Below are positions 13,612-22,679 of a stretch of DNA of 45,694 nt, piece after piece. The translations under genes were made by a program, and so were the position numbers. The notes beneath the pieces are model-generated. The model saw nothing but the letters and a program-made list of their open reading frames with translations. It made no database searches and was not told the DNA's origin. Positions within the stretch are counted from its first letter, which is position 1. Each line of letters begins with the position of its first letter. Source of the DNA: Candidatus Gottesmanbacteria bacterium (GTDB taxonomy: Bacteria; Patescibacteriota; Microgenomatia; UBA10105; UBA927). The stretch lies in assembly GCA_023245335.1 (NCBI GenBank), contig JAHFKK010000003.1, positions 1 to 45,694 on the forward strand, given 5' to 3'.

Positions 13612-13809
13612 CTAAACCTCCAATAAAATTTTATCCGTATTATTTTCTAAAAGAATAAAATCCGATCCGCTCTCCATTAACAGCGCGTCGCCTGCCTCTA
13701 TTGGTGGAGTGCTAGGCCGATCAATGGTATCTCGAAAGAAGTCAAAAAAGTCAGCGTTGGCCGCCACGGCTAAAGTAAAAATAATCAAAAATATTATTAC
13801 ATAGCGCAT
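13612..13809 (-). CDS. short exported protein, 65 aa
   Basis: MRYVIIFLIIFTLAVAANA is a Sec signal peptide; the mature part has about 46 residues. Its end (DALLMESGSDFILLENNTDK) has the repeating LL-ES-G-D-xLLE pattern seen at the ends of small phage tail-associated proteins. It sits two bases before the next exported gene. Function unknown. Confidence 0.65.
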   Translation of the reverse strand: MRYVIIFLIIFTLAVAANADFFDFFRDTIDRPSTPPIEAGDALLMESGSDFILLENNTDKILLEV

Positions 13810-13837
13810 GGTTTATTTCCTCAATGTATTCGACTAT

Positions 13838-14143
13838 TCAACCGCCAATGTCTCTTTCGGAATACTCAACATAGTACCACCCGCCGCCCGTTATCTCACA
13901 ATATAGACCGTTATTGGCTCTGGTAGGCGGCGTCACATTTCGACCGCCGTATTGTGAAGCGCCCGGTACGGTCCAGCCCCCAATCTGCTTTCCGTTGTTG
14001 GCGGCCGTAGCCGAGTCAAAAATAGTTACCGTACAATTATTAGCCCCGTCAGTATGCACGGATACACCACATAGGGCGCACTTACGGGCAATGATGATGG
14101 CATTGTTATTTTGCCTTCCTGAACTTGTGCTAATGATAGACAT
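13838..14143 (-). CDS. small beta-rich structural protein, 101 aa
   Basis: Starts MSIISTSSGRQNNNAIIIAR after GGAGGGTTAAGAAA; a longer reading would overlap the epimerase gene. The sequence (NNCTVTIFDSATAANNGKQI, YCEITGGGWYYVEYSE) is a compact beta sandwich like small phage head-fibre or tail accessory domains. It has no signal peptide, unlike the five genes after it. Structural role inferred from neighbourhood. Confidence 0.6.
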   Translation of the reverse strand: MSIISTSSGRQNNNAIIIARKCALCGVSVHTDGANNCTVTIFDSATAANNGKQIGGWTVPGASQYGGRNVTPPTRANNGLYCEITGGGWYYVEYSERDIGG

Positions 14144-14147
14144 TTTC

Positions 14148-15083
14148 TTAACCCTCCACCCGATTGATAAATTGATAGTGTTCATAAGTCCTGCGTATCC
14201 CCGTAGGCAAAGATATGACCGGGGACCAGTTCAATTCTTTCTTCGCCCTCCCGATATCAGGAACCTTGCGGGCCTTGGCGTGAATAGCGGAAGTGGTGCG
14301 ATTGTTGCTCATGGTGCCATCCACCGAAATCACGCAAACCGAACCTCCTGGCTGCTCGTAGCAAATAGATGCCTGGGCGTGTAAGACACCAATCATGGTC
14401 ATCGCCAAACGTTCGATAGTGATTCCAACCGGGTCGCCAATCTCCACCACCCCCGAGACATCGGACAGCATGAGCAGAGTGAGTGCCTTTATGGCATCAT
14501 CGACGTAGCAGAACGAATCCATCTGCTGCCCGTCTCCCCAAACCGAAATCGGTTTACCGTCCCGAATGTTGCGGCAGAAAGTCGGAATTACCCGACTGTC
14601 ATCGGGGGCCATGCGAGGGCCGTAGATGTTCCCCATGCGTGCAATCTTGGCTCCCGCCGCTTGGCATAAGCGCTCACCTTCACGCTTACCGGCGATGTAG
14701 GTTGATTTGAACGAAAGTTCGTCACTGACCTTGATTGACGATGCAAACAGGAAGCGCGCACGATAGAACGCGGCCAAGTCGAGAAGCCATTCGGTGACGC
14801 GGGTATTGACATCCAACGTCATACCGGGGTGCTTGTAGGTTTCGGCTGGAGCGGTTGGGCTGGCAAAATGGAAAATGCCGTCCACCGGAATAGTCGGTAA
14901 GTCTCCACTGCACAGGTCGGACTCGATGAACTGGAACCGTGGGCAGTTCAGAAGGAACTCGATGTTTTCCTTCCGTCCGATAATACAGGAATCCATGCCG
15001 ATGACTTCATGCCCCTGCGCCAATAGGGTTTCACAGAGATGTGAACCTATAAAGCCACTTGCTCCGGTGACAAGAAATTTCAT
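14148..15083 (-). CDS. NAD-dependent nucleotide-sugar epimerase/decarboxylase (UXS-like)
   Basis: An extended short-chain dehydrogenase of 311 residues. The NAD-binding loop GASGFIGSH lies at 7-15, the HFASPTAP motif at 72-79 (UDP-glucuronate decarboxylases have a similar HLASPASP), and the catalytic Tyr129-x3-Lys133 in YIAGK, with SSIKVSD before it. UXS enzymes turn UDP-glucuronate into UDP-xylose. Close relatives are 4,6-dehydratases and 4-epimerases, so the exact sugar is uncertain. The ATG overlaps the radical SAM stop (ATGA). It presumably feeds the glycosyltransferase of the same cassette. Confidence 0.88.
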   Translation of the reverse strand: MKFLVTGASGFIGSHLCETLLAQGHEVIGMDSCIIGRKENIEFLLNCPRFQFIESDLCSGDLPTIPVDGIFHFASPTAPAETYKHPGMTLDVNTRVTEWLLDLAAFYRARFLFASSIKVSDELSFKSTYIAGKREGERLCQAAGAKIARMGNIYGPRMAPDDSRVIPTFCRNIRDGKPISVWGDGQQMDSFCYVDDAIKALTLLMLSDVSGVVEIGDPVGITIERLAMTMIGVLHAQASICYEQPGGSVCVISVDGTMSNNRTTSAIHAKARKVPDIGRAKKELNWSPVISLPTGIRRTYEHYQFINRVEG

Positions 15084-16012
15084 GTTCCGAACCTTTCATT
15101 GATGGTTTCGAGGATTGACTTCTCCGGCCGCTCCATGCCCTGTCCATGTTTCATGTGGGCGGTCCAGGTGTTGCATTCGTTGATGATGAGAAACATGCCG
15201 TACTTCCCGGCGCAGCGATTGCGGTAATCGTAATCCTTGTACGCCGCCATTTTCGGCCATTCCGTGACCCGCGATAAATCGTGTATTTTGAACCGCTCCG
15301 GGTGTCGCACCTTGTCTTTCAGCATTTCGTAGTTGCCGGGGGAGATATCGTCGAAGTGCTGGACACTCGGACGTAGAGCAAGAGGGGCGGGCATACCGCA
15401 GCGCGGGCACCACTTCTCCATCTGCTCGATGTAGTCCTTTGGCGTCCGCATCCACCATTCAGGCTCTACCGTCCAGCCCTCACCCTCTCCCCACAGCATC
15501 GCCATATTGGCCGCCACTTCACAAAACCAAGCCCCGCGAAGGTTGATGGACGCACACCATGAGTTATGCACCCAACAGTTTTCAATCAGGTTCCACATTT
15601 TTCTGCGGTTCGGCTCCACTTCCTGAATCGCCACCAAGGAGGGCCAGTGATAAATGTCCGGCCGCTTATGGTCGTTAACGTAGACATGGTAGAACGTGTC
15701 GCAAATGCGTTGCGCATGGCGCTCGTAGCCCTTCGGAAGCGTAGTCCACAACCCAAGTTCGTGCGAAGTGCGCTTGCTTGCGGCATAGGCGCAAATCTCG
15801 TCGAAGTCGGGATGGAGCACCGGGTCTCCGCCCATAATGCCAGTGAAACTCGGATAACCGATTGTGGAATCAATGGCCCGCTTCACATCCTCAAGCGGCA
15901 TGAAATATTGGTCTTTGATTATGGCACAATAGCGTGTGCAGTTCCCGCATTTCTCGGGGCACTTATTGGTAATATCGATTTGGATTCCGTCCATTTGGCA
16001 AATACACTTCAA
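15080..16012 (-). CDS. radical SAM enzyme
   Basis: Near the N-terminus, IDITNKCPEKCGNCTRYC carries the CX3CX2C cluster that binds the 4Fe-4S centre of radical SAM enzymes; IMGGDPVLHP follows, corresponding to the GGEP motif that holds SAM. More cysteines (WCPRCGMP, RCAGKYG, NEC) could bind a second cluster. I prefer the TTG at 16012: it overlaps the preceding stop (TTTGA) and stands six bases after AAGGAAGG. An ATG at 15994 is the alternative. The substrate is unknown; a sugar, peptide or fibre modification is suggested by the neighbours. Confidence 0.88.
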   Translation of the reverse strand: MKCICQMDGIQIDITNKCPEKCGNCTRYCAIIKDQYFMPLEDVKRAIDSTIGYPSFTGIMGGDPVLHPDFDEICAYAASKRTSHELGLWTTLPKGYERHAQRICDTFYHVYVNDHKRPDIYHWPSLVAIQEVEPNRRKMWNLIENCWVHNSWCASINLRGAWFCEVAANMAMLWGEGEGWTVEPEWWMRTPKDYIEQMEKWCPRCGMPAPLALRPSVQHFDDISPGNYEMLKDKVRHPERFKIHDLSRVTEWPKMAAYKDYDYRNRCAGKYGMFLIINECNTWTAHMKHGQGMERPEKSILETINERFGT

Positions 16013-16557
16013 ACTGAACCTTCCTTTCTCATGTCGTAGCTCCAAAGTGAGCCGTCATGTTTAACGTAATCCACTTTCATGTCCTGGAGGGCCGGCATAA
16101 CCCCGCCTTGATTAAGGTCGTGTCCGCACAGAATACACCGGCAAACCGGCATCCAGGCTTTCAGGTCGGCCAAAACACTTTCCCGGCCGTGGCATCCGTC
16201 GATGAATACCATATCAATCGATTTGGGAGCGAAGAAAGCGGCCGCCGCCGAGCTATCCATCCTGATAGGCACAAGATTTTTGAATTGCCCGACATTCCCC
16301 CAAAATTGAGCGAAAATATCCTGTGTCACGGCATCGGCGTGCGTCCCATTGATTTCGTCGGGAGAACCTTTCCAGGTATCCACGGCGAAAACAGGCCCCT
16401 TGCAACCGGACAAAAGCGCGGACGTGCTACGGCCTCTCCAGGAACCCACTTCGACCACCGACGCCATCTCAAGCGCAGTCGTGTAAAGCCAGTTCAATTC
16501 CTTTTCGTCCATCCAGCCGTCAATCGCCGGGTTGGGAATGATATAGGTTTCGCTCAT
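16009..16557 (-). CDS. class I SAM-dependent methyltransferase
   Basis: The 182-residue product has the SAM-binding glycine loop VEVGSWRGRSTSAL (35-48), the acidic FAVDTW at 57-62, and FIDGCH at 118-123. That set is typical of small class I methyltransferases of the Methyltransf_24 type found in glycan clusters. The ATG overlaps the glycosyltransferase stop (ATGA), which rules out the longer in-frame reading. It may methylate a sugar made or transferred by this cassette. Confidence 0.85.
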   Translation of the reverse strand: MSETYIIPNPAIDGWMDEKELNWLYTTALEMASVVEVGSWRGRSTSALLSGCKGPVFAVDTWKGSPDEINGTHADAVTQDIFAQFWGNVGQFKNLVPIRMDSSAAAAFFAPKSIDMVFIDGCHGRESVLADLKAWMPVCRCILCGHDLNQGGVMPALQDMKVDYVKHDGSLWSYDMRKEGSV

Positions 16558-17252
16558 CCGGTCAACCCCCAACCTTTCAGGCAATCGGTTAATCTCACTA
16601 CTTTTTCCGCCGCAGAAATAGCATACAGGTGGTGCATCATGAAATTGGTTTCGTATCCGCATCGTTCCCGCAGTATTTCAACGGCTGTCGTGAACTTCAA
16701 ACCGTAGCGGGCTATATTGCGGCTCATCACATAGTCGTCTATAAGATCTGGCGATTTAACGCCCTGGATGGTCTCGCCGGCCGTCGGGAAGATGTTGGCA
16801 TAAGCCTCCTCCGGGGTCATGTCATCCAGTGGATGCCAGATATCGAGGCACCAATCGGAAGCGATGGTAAACCAGTTGCAGGACGAAATGTGTCGGCCGT
16901 CCCGCATGGTATAAATGTCTTCACGGTAGCGGTTCCCAATGATGTCTTTGCCGTTGTGCATCACCACATCTTTCGGCAGATAAGTCGTCATGTCCAGCAT
17001 GTCGGGGTGCACCAGTGCGTCCGAGTCGAGGTAAATGTTCCAGTCATTTTCATGCAGTTTTCCGAGTTCATAAATCTGGAATTTCTCGTAGCGCCCCGGA
17101 AGGTCCGGGAACTTGCGCTCGTTGATAACATGAAAATCCGCTCCAATCTTGTGAGCGTAGGCTTTGATAAACGGGAATGTGAGTTTAGTCACCTCCGGGG
17201 CATAGTTATCGATGCTGACCGTGTAAATGGTTTTCTTGACCTTTCGAGCCAC
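16554..17252 (-). CDS. glycosyltransferase, GT-A fold
   Basis: The 232-residue protein begins with a GTG after AAAGGATG. It has the GT-A features of nucleotide-diphospho-sugar transferases: an N-terminal beta strand (KKTIYTVSIDNYAPEVTKL), then WNIYLDSDALVHP at 72-84 with the DxD metal/nucleotide motif. Later HISSCNWFTIA resembles an acceptor loop. No signal peptide or membrane span, so it works in the cytoplasm. It is first of four coupled genes and follows the ejection-protein gene by 17 bases, so it should be made late with the virion proteins. Confidence 0.85.
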   Translation of the reverse strand: MARKVKKTIYTVSIDNYAPEVTKLTFPFIKAYAHKIGADFHVINERKFPDLPGRYEKFQIYELGKLHENDWNIYLDSDALVHPDMLDMTTYLPKDVVMHNGKDIIGNRYREDIYTMRDGRHISSCNWFTIASDWCLDIWHPLDDMTPEEAYANIFPTAGETIQGVKSPDLIDDYVMSRNIARYGLKFTTAVEILRERCGYETNFMMHHLYAISAAEKVVRLTDCLKGWGLTG

Positions 17253-17269
17253 AAAACATCCTTTCTGCC

Positions 17270-20200
17270 CTATTGGGCGTTGAGAGAATCCTGCGCCAGA
17301 ATGTCCACCGTCTGGCGAATCACCGCGTCGGTTTCGTAAAGCTTCCGCAAACCCATGATTTTGGCCTCGCGGAGATGGTCACGGATCATGTCTATCTTTT
17401 CGTCCTTGTCCTTCAAGTCCTTGTAATCAGAGGAACGAACCAACTGATCCAGACTCGGCTTGAGCTTCGAGCCGGTGGAATCGAGCGGGGTGTCGTTCAT
17501 GTAGATGAGAAGTTTTTCGTACTGCGCCGGGTTGAGCTCGAATGGCTGCGGCTTGCCTCCCATGTCAGACGCAAACGATTGGTCATGCGCCGGCATGGGG
17601 AGTCCCCGCTTGAGATTGTACAATTCCTTGTCAATGGGAGAGTCCGTCCGCTTGCTGATATAGATAGGAGATATAGTCCGGTAAGCGGTCTGTAAATACG
17701 ACTCGCCCTTTTCGATTTCCTTGCTCAACGTCCGTCCCCACAAGTCGCGCTGCTTGGGGAGAGTGTCGGAAAGTCCAGGGATCTCGGAACGTATCGCGTC
17801 CATGACGGTATCGACAGACTTACGTTCAGGCGACATGATTTGTTCCACACCGCGCAGGGCCGATGAAAACGGCACCGATGTTTTAGCGACACTTTGCATA
17901 AGCTTTTCCATTTTGTTAACGTCGGCTTCGTAGGCGGCATTGATTCCTTGGCTGATGCCCTGCATGAATGTCTTGCTCATGTAGTTTTGTGAAGTGGAGG
18001 CCATAAATGCCGGGAAGATCTTGTCGGTTTCCGGGGCAAGCTTTGGGTCGGCAAGGCCCACAATCTCGGACGCATCGGCGGCCACTCCGAACACTGACGA
18101 AAACGGTTCCAGTCGCCCATACTCAACTACCGTGTCACCGACATTGAACGAATACGGTTTATGGCCGTCACGCAACCAAGCCTTCCTAACGTTCGGATCA
18201 CGCGGTCCGTACCCGTTGACCATCCCGGCCATAGTCATTCCGACCGCAGCACCCCACACCATCGTTCCTATGGCCTGTTTTGCAAGCGCCATGTCCCGCC
18301 GCGCACCCCCCGCCTCGAAGTCCTCCCGCATTGATTTCAGCGCAAACCCGAAACCAGGAGTGCGTTCGGTAGCGTAACGGAACACGTTGTAGGGAGTGCC
18401 AGTAAATGGCACCAGCATTTTCATGAAGGGATTTTGGGAGCCGCGAATCGCTTGAACGATAAGATTTTTGATAGGAGAAGTGAAAGTCAAATACCGGGCG
18501 TGTTCTTTGGCCCCCAGGTAGACATCCGGGGCGTGGGTTTGGGGATCGGATACGATTTCGGCCATCCGGTTGGACATGGCTTTCTTGACCATCTGTTCAT
18601 CGTTCATGCCCGAGACATCGATACCGGCTTTTTCCAAATATACCTTGGAAGCATCGGCTTGTCCATTAAATTCCTGCGTGGCTTTCCGCATGGACTGCGC
18701 GTTGAGTTCGGCCCGGTATGCCATCGCTTTGAAAGCGTCATCCTCGGCCATTAGGAAGCGCCCAGGCGTGCGAACGACTTCGCCCATGGCGTCTATGCCT
18801 TGCTTCAAGAAAGACCCTTCTGCGAACTCCTGCGGTGCCAATTTTCCGATTACCGGAATCTTTTTCAGGTTGGCCGCAACGTTCTCGGCGGTGATGGCTT
18901 TCCGTCCTATGCCCGACAACTCCAGCTTGCTCATCTGGTCTGACGGCTCCCCCGACACAATCCCGCGCCCAAGGATTCTAAAAAAGTCGGTGGACCCCTG
19001 CATCATGCCATAGGCGTAATACTGAGCTTCCTTAGTGTTTATCTCACCCGAGCCGATAGGCGATTTACTGATACCCGCCGCGATGTATCTCTCTCCGATA
19101 CTCATCACGTCGGTAATAAAGTTACTGGCTGTATTCGCCATGTGGGTGGTTGGAAGCCAGAGCATCCCGTTGATATAGGACTCATTCCACATATCCACGG
19201 TAGTGGCTTTCTTGGCCTGTTTCACGAACGCGGAAACTTTGCCGGGATTGTCCATCGTTGACAATCTATCGGCAATGAACTCTGGAGACACGCCGCCCGG
19301 AATGGCCTGCATGAAGTCTTTAAGTTGCCCCATGCGGAGGTCGGAAGACGCAGCTGTTTTACGGAATATTTGCAGGGCGCGCCCGGCTTCTGCGGCAATC
19401 CCGCTCATTTGCATCTGAATGGCGTAATGAACGTTGAATGCCCGCATGAACTCCATTTTTTGGAGGTCGTTTGCCATGCCACCGCGAACAGCATCGGCCA
19501 TACCTTTGAGGCTTGCAGCGGACGTTACCAGCATTTGACGGCCGGCTTCTATCTGCTCCGCATTGAACGACTGTCCCGCTTTACGTCCAAGTAGGTCAGT
19601 AATGCCGTATTTCTTGGCCGCTTCCTCCGTCATACCCCATGATTGCACCCCGCGCGCGGCAGTTTCCTTCTGTGCGGCAAACGTTTCCTGCGTGGAGGTA
19701 AGCAGGCGGTCAATGTCTTCGGGAGATTCTATGTCGCTCAAAAACTTCGGCTGAAGGTCTTCGCTCCAAATGCGTATATTACCGCCTGACTTCTCGCCGG
19801 CGTAGGATGTCGTGATATCGGGGTTGCGATTAGCGGTAAACTCGCCGGCTGCTTTTTTCATGTCGGGTGGCGTGGGAATACCGGACATGGTTTTTCGTAC
19901 CTGAGACACAGGCGCGTTGTTTATTTCGGTGTTGAGTTCCTCGGCCACCACTCGTTTCGTCAAATCGTCAATCTGCCCGACAGCCCCGACTTCATTCGCC
20001 AACAGCCCACGGAATAACTGCGTTTGAACTTTTATTTCTTCCGGCGACAGCACTTTGCCAACCATCGATGCCGCCTTCACAATCCCGCGTTCCAGAATCG
20101 GTTCAATCGTAGCCCCGCTGAACAGCCCCAACACCACCGCCGTGGGCAAGGCTAATTCAGGGATGCTTGCACCAACCACATCGGTCGCCATGCCAATCGG

Positions 20201-20737
20201 AACATCAGTCGCCATATTGACGATACCGGCCGCAGTTGCTCGTGCCAAAGACGGCATCAGCGTGTTCATGGAAGCCCGCGCTATGCTGGCACCGAATCCG
20301 GCGCCGAAAGCCTGTGTGGGGTCAATCATGGGCTGCTCAAGCCCCTGAGTCTCAGTTCCGATAGCAGCCTTTTCGCTTCCGGTAGTGTGCGCTGGAACGG
20401 TCTCGGTAAGGGTCGTAGGTGCAGGTTCCCCGTGGGCCGCCTGAGTGTTTTGACGGCCACGAAGACCCTGCACCATCGACTCCGCAAAGGTGCTCTCGGC
20501 CGCCTTTCCCTCAGCCGATTTTTTAGTCTGTTCTTTGCGGAAAGTTTCTTGCTCGGTTTGAATCGCTTGCTGCCGCACCAGTTCAGCGGCACGGTCGGAC
20601 TTAATCAATTCCTGCATGGCCGGGTGGTAAAACTCATGCGCGACTTGGCGGGATAGCAGATAGTTAGCAGTTTGGTCGTCGGTTTCGTCAGGCGCCAGTT
20701 GGTTATTTTCATCGAATTTAAGGTTGATTTCAGGCAT
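17270..20737 (-). CDS. large internal virion (ejection) protein, 1155 aa
   Basis: The largest gene of the phage. The first 130 residues are polar and helical. A Gly/Ala-rich, partly hydrophobic region follows (about 140-240, GAGFGASIARASMN, VVLGLFSGATIEP). The C-terminal half contains SPIKNLIVQAIRG...MLVPFTGTPYNVFRYATERT and PYSFNVGDTVVEYGRLEPFS, which match the LPD38-type domain of large polyvalent phage proteins. Position after the tail genes and the amphipathic composition fit a protein injected with the DNA, like T7 gp16. I see no lytic transglycosylase motif. Exact role inferred. Confidence 0.75.
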   Translation of the reverse strand: MPEINLKFDENNQLAPDETDDQTANYLLSRQVAHEFYHPAMQELIKSDRAAELVRQQAIQTEQETFRKEQTKKSAEGKAAESTFAESMVQGLRGRQNTQAAHGEPAPTTLTETVPAHTTGSEKAAIGTETQGLEQPMIDPTQAFGAGFGASIARASMNTLMPSLARATAAGIVNMATDVPIGMATDVVGASIPELALPTAVVLGLFSGATIEPILERGIVKAASMVGKVLSPEEIKVQTQLFRGLLANEVGAVGQIDDLTKRVVAEELNTEINNAPVSQVRKTMSGIPTPPDMKKAAGEFTANRNPDITTSYAGEKSGGNIRIWSEDLQPKFLSDIESPEDIDRLLTSTQETFAAQKETAARGVQSWGMTEEAAKKYGITDLLGRKAGQSFNAEQIEAGRQMLVTSAASLKGMADAVRGGMANDLQKMEFMRAFNVHYAIQMQMSGIAAEAGRALQIFRKTAASSDLRMGQLKDFMQAIPGGVSPEFIADRLSTMDNPGKVSAFVKQAKKATTVDMWNESYINGMLWLPTTHMANTASNFITDVMSIGERYIAAGISKSPIGSGEINTKEAQYYAYGMMQGSTDFFRILGRGIVSGEPSDQMSKLELSGIGRKAITAENVAANLKKIPVIGKLAPQEFAEGSFLKQGIDAMGEVVRTPGRFLMAEDDAFKAMAYRAELNAQSMRKATQEFNGQADASKVYLEKAGIDVSGMNDEQMVKKAMSNRMAEIVSDPQTHAPDVYLGAKEHARYLTFTSPIKNLIVQAIRGSQNPFMKMLVPFTGTPYNVFRYATERTPGFGFALKSMREDFEAGGARRDMALAKQAIGTMVWGAAVGMTMAGMVNGYGPRDPNVRKAWLRDGHKPYSFNVGDTVVEYGRLEPFSSVFGVAADASEIVGLADPKLAPETDKIFPAFMASTSQNYMSKTFMQGISQGINAAYEADVNKMEKLMQSVAKTSVPFSSALRGVEQIMSPERKSVDTVMDAIRSEIPGLSDTLPKQRDLWGRTLSKEIEKGESYLQTAYRTISPIYISKRTDSPIDKELYNLKRGLPMPAHDQSFASDMGGKPQPFELNPAQYEKLLIYMNDTPLDSTGSKLKPSLDQLVRSSDYKDLKDKDEKIDMIRDHLREAKIMGLRKLYETDAVIRQTVDILAQDSLNAQ

Positions 20738-20787
20738 GTTTTATCCTATGCTATCAGGCAATGAATCGCGCAAAAAGGGAATACTTT

Positions 20788-20892
20788 TTAGGTGCCGCCC
20801 TGTACTGGTTTTCGGTTGGTATCGTGCGTCTCATGTGGTTCATCACCTGCACCGTGGCACTCCATATCTTTTTCAGATTTACCGGGATTCAC
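20788..20892 (-). CDS. possible small ORF between ejection-protein genes, 34 aa
   Basis: A GTG frame (VNPGKSEKDMECHGAGDEPH) fills most of the 170-base gap between the two large internal protein genes. In the same frame the upstream reading (AKAEIELLEERRE) also looks protein-like but offers only an ATT start. Weak ribosome site. It is the only coding candidate in this gap. Confidence 0.35.
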   Translation of the reverse strand: MNPGKSEKDMECHGAGDEPHETHDTNRKPVQGGT

Positions 20893-20906
20893 TTCCCGCC
20901 GTTCTT

Positions 20907-22667
20907 CTAATAGTTCAATCTCTGCCTTTGCCTTTCAACAGCCTTAGACACTTCCGAATTGTCCGCCGCAGCCCCGTCCATAAGATAATTCTGCATCGCC
21001 AAATTAGATAAGCGCTGTAGATTGTCCATTTCATCTTTATAGCGTTCCTGAACCTTCGGGTCGTTGGTATCTCCCATCAACCCGGAAGTGAACGCATCGC
21101 GGGTTTTTATCATGGCCCCACTGACTTGATTGGGGTCCTTAATGTCAATACCGGGGTCCATGAACTCAGGCATACGGCTCCCCCGCAAGGTGCGTCGAAG
21201 GCTGTGCTGATAGGACTTCACAATTTTATCGGCCAGTGCCATGGGGTCTTGTTTGGGATTTATCCGCAAGTTCTTATAGTACAGTTCCTTGGCTTCCTCG
21301 CGCCGATATCGGGCGTCCGGGGCGTTGGCTAATTGCCCAGGGTCCAAGGCTCCGTAGATATAGGAAGCACCCTCCCCGATTGGCTTGTCCTTGCTGGCCT
21401 TGACGTAATTATCGGCTGTGGTGGTCTTGATACGCCCCTCGCGTTGTCGCTGAATGGCAAGAGAAGCCACGTCCTCCTTACGGGCAACGGCGGCGTCCAG
21501 TTCTTCAAGAACGGTCAAATCGTCATCCTTCGGTCCCTGCGTGATTTCAGAGGTCAAAGCCCTGAACGCTGTAACTGATATTTTCTGCTTGGCAACCAAA
21601 TCCGGCAACTGTCCTAAAATCGCCTGCCGCTCACTTTCGTCCTTGGTGATGGACAGCCGGGATGCAAGTTGCGCTTCGTTTGATTCCTGCGCGCGGTGCA
21701 TCTGAGTGATGGATTGAGTCTCTGCGCTCTCCCGCTCAGCTATCATCCCGCGCACCCGAGTAGACAAGGTTCCGCTTGTAGCGAAATCTAAGCCCATTTT
21801 AGACCAGTTTTCCTGCCGGTTGATATGGGCCAGCATGCCGTAGTAGTTCTGCCCGTACTGCGCCTGTAAACCTGCATAGGCGACTTCCAGGTTGTTGTCC
21901 TTGGTCTGAGACTCAAGCCGTTTCTTCAACCCGGCGTACTTGTCGCCCAACTCGTCTTTCCATTCCTCGATTTTGATGGCGGCTCGTTTGGGATTGGAAG
22001 AAATCAAGTCATCGGCGGCGGCAAAGCGTAAAGCCTGCGTAGCGTCAACCTTCGCCTTGGTGCGATCGATCCCCTGCCCGAGCGCGTCAATCGCTCCCCA
22101 CACGCCCGGCGTGATGGTTCCGTCCGGTGCCGTGCTGCCGTAAATCACGCTGTCGAGCTTGGCGTCATCCTGAGAATTGGTTCGGGCATCCACTTCCGAC
22201 GTGGCAATGTAGCCTGCGACGACGGAAGTCTTGTATTTCTTGTGTTCGGTGAACTCGTGCCGGGCCAACTGGTCAAGGTCGCCCTGCATATCGCGCTGGG
22301 AGAGTTTGTCGAACAGCGACCGTTGCGAGAAAGCGTTCAGGGTGGTCTTAGCCGTGTCCTCGCTCGCCTTCTTGTAAAACTCGGAATATTCGGACTGCGC
22401 TCCCTGCGCCTGCAATCCTTCGCGGTTCAATAGTTCGGCCAGCTTCGACCGGGAAGTAGTACGCAGTTCGTTAAAGGCGGTGTACGCCCGCGTGGTGTCA
22501 TACTCGCGGATAAGCTGTTCGCCCCGCTGCTCCAACATTGCCCCAGTCTGGTTCACAGCATTTGTAAACGGTGCCCAAGTGGCAGCACCCGCAACGTCGA
22601 GCGATACCCCTCGGGCCGGATTCAGTTGGGATTCGTAAGTCGGTGTAACTGACGGTACACGAGGCAT
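20907..22667 (-). CDS. internal virion protein, coiled-coil, 586 aa
   Basis: Starts MPRVPSVTPTYESQLNPARG, a proline-rich lead seen in podovirus internal proteins (pattern P-x-V-x3-P). After about residue 40 the sequence is almost entirely helical and charged, with few hydrophobic spans (KKRLESQTKDNNLEVAYAGL, VLEELDAAVARKED). Its place between the tail-tip genes and the 1155-residue protein fits an ejection-complex component like T7 gp15. Function by position and composition only. Confidence 0.7.
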   Translation of the reverse strand: MPRVPSVTPTYESQLNPARGVSLDVAGAATWAPFTNAVNQTGAMLEQRGEQLIREYDTTRAYTAFNELRTTSRSKLAELLNREGLQAQGAQSEYSEFYKKASEDTAKTTLNAFSQRSLFDKLSQRDMQGDLDQLARHEFTEHKKYKTSVVAGYIATSEVDARTNSQDDAKLDSVIYGSTAPDGTITPGVWGAIDALGQGIDRTKAKVDATQALRFAAADDLISSNPKRAAIKIEEWKDELGDKYAGLKKRLESQTKDNNLEVAYAGLQAQYGQNYYGMLAHINRQENWSKMGLDFATSGTLSTRVRGMIAERESAETQSITQMHRAQESNEAQLASRLSITKDESERQAILGQLPDLVAKQKISVTAFRALTSEITQGPKDDDLTVLEELDAAVARKEDVASLAIQRQREGRIKTTTADNYVKASKDKPIGEGASYIYGALDPGQLANAPDARYRREEAKELYYKNLRINPKQDPMALADKIVKSYQHSLRRTLRGSRMPEFMDPGIDIKDPNQVSGAMIKTRDAFTSGLMGDTNDPKVQERYKDEMDNLQRLSNLAMQNYLMDGAAADNSEVSKAVERQRQRLNY

Positions 22668-22679
22668 AATAAATTATCC

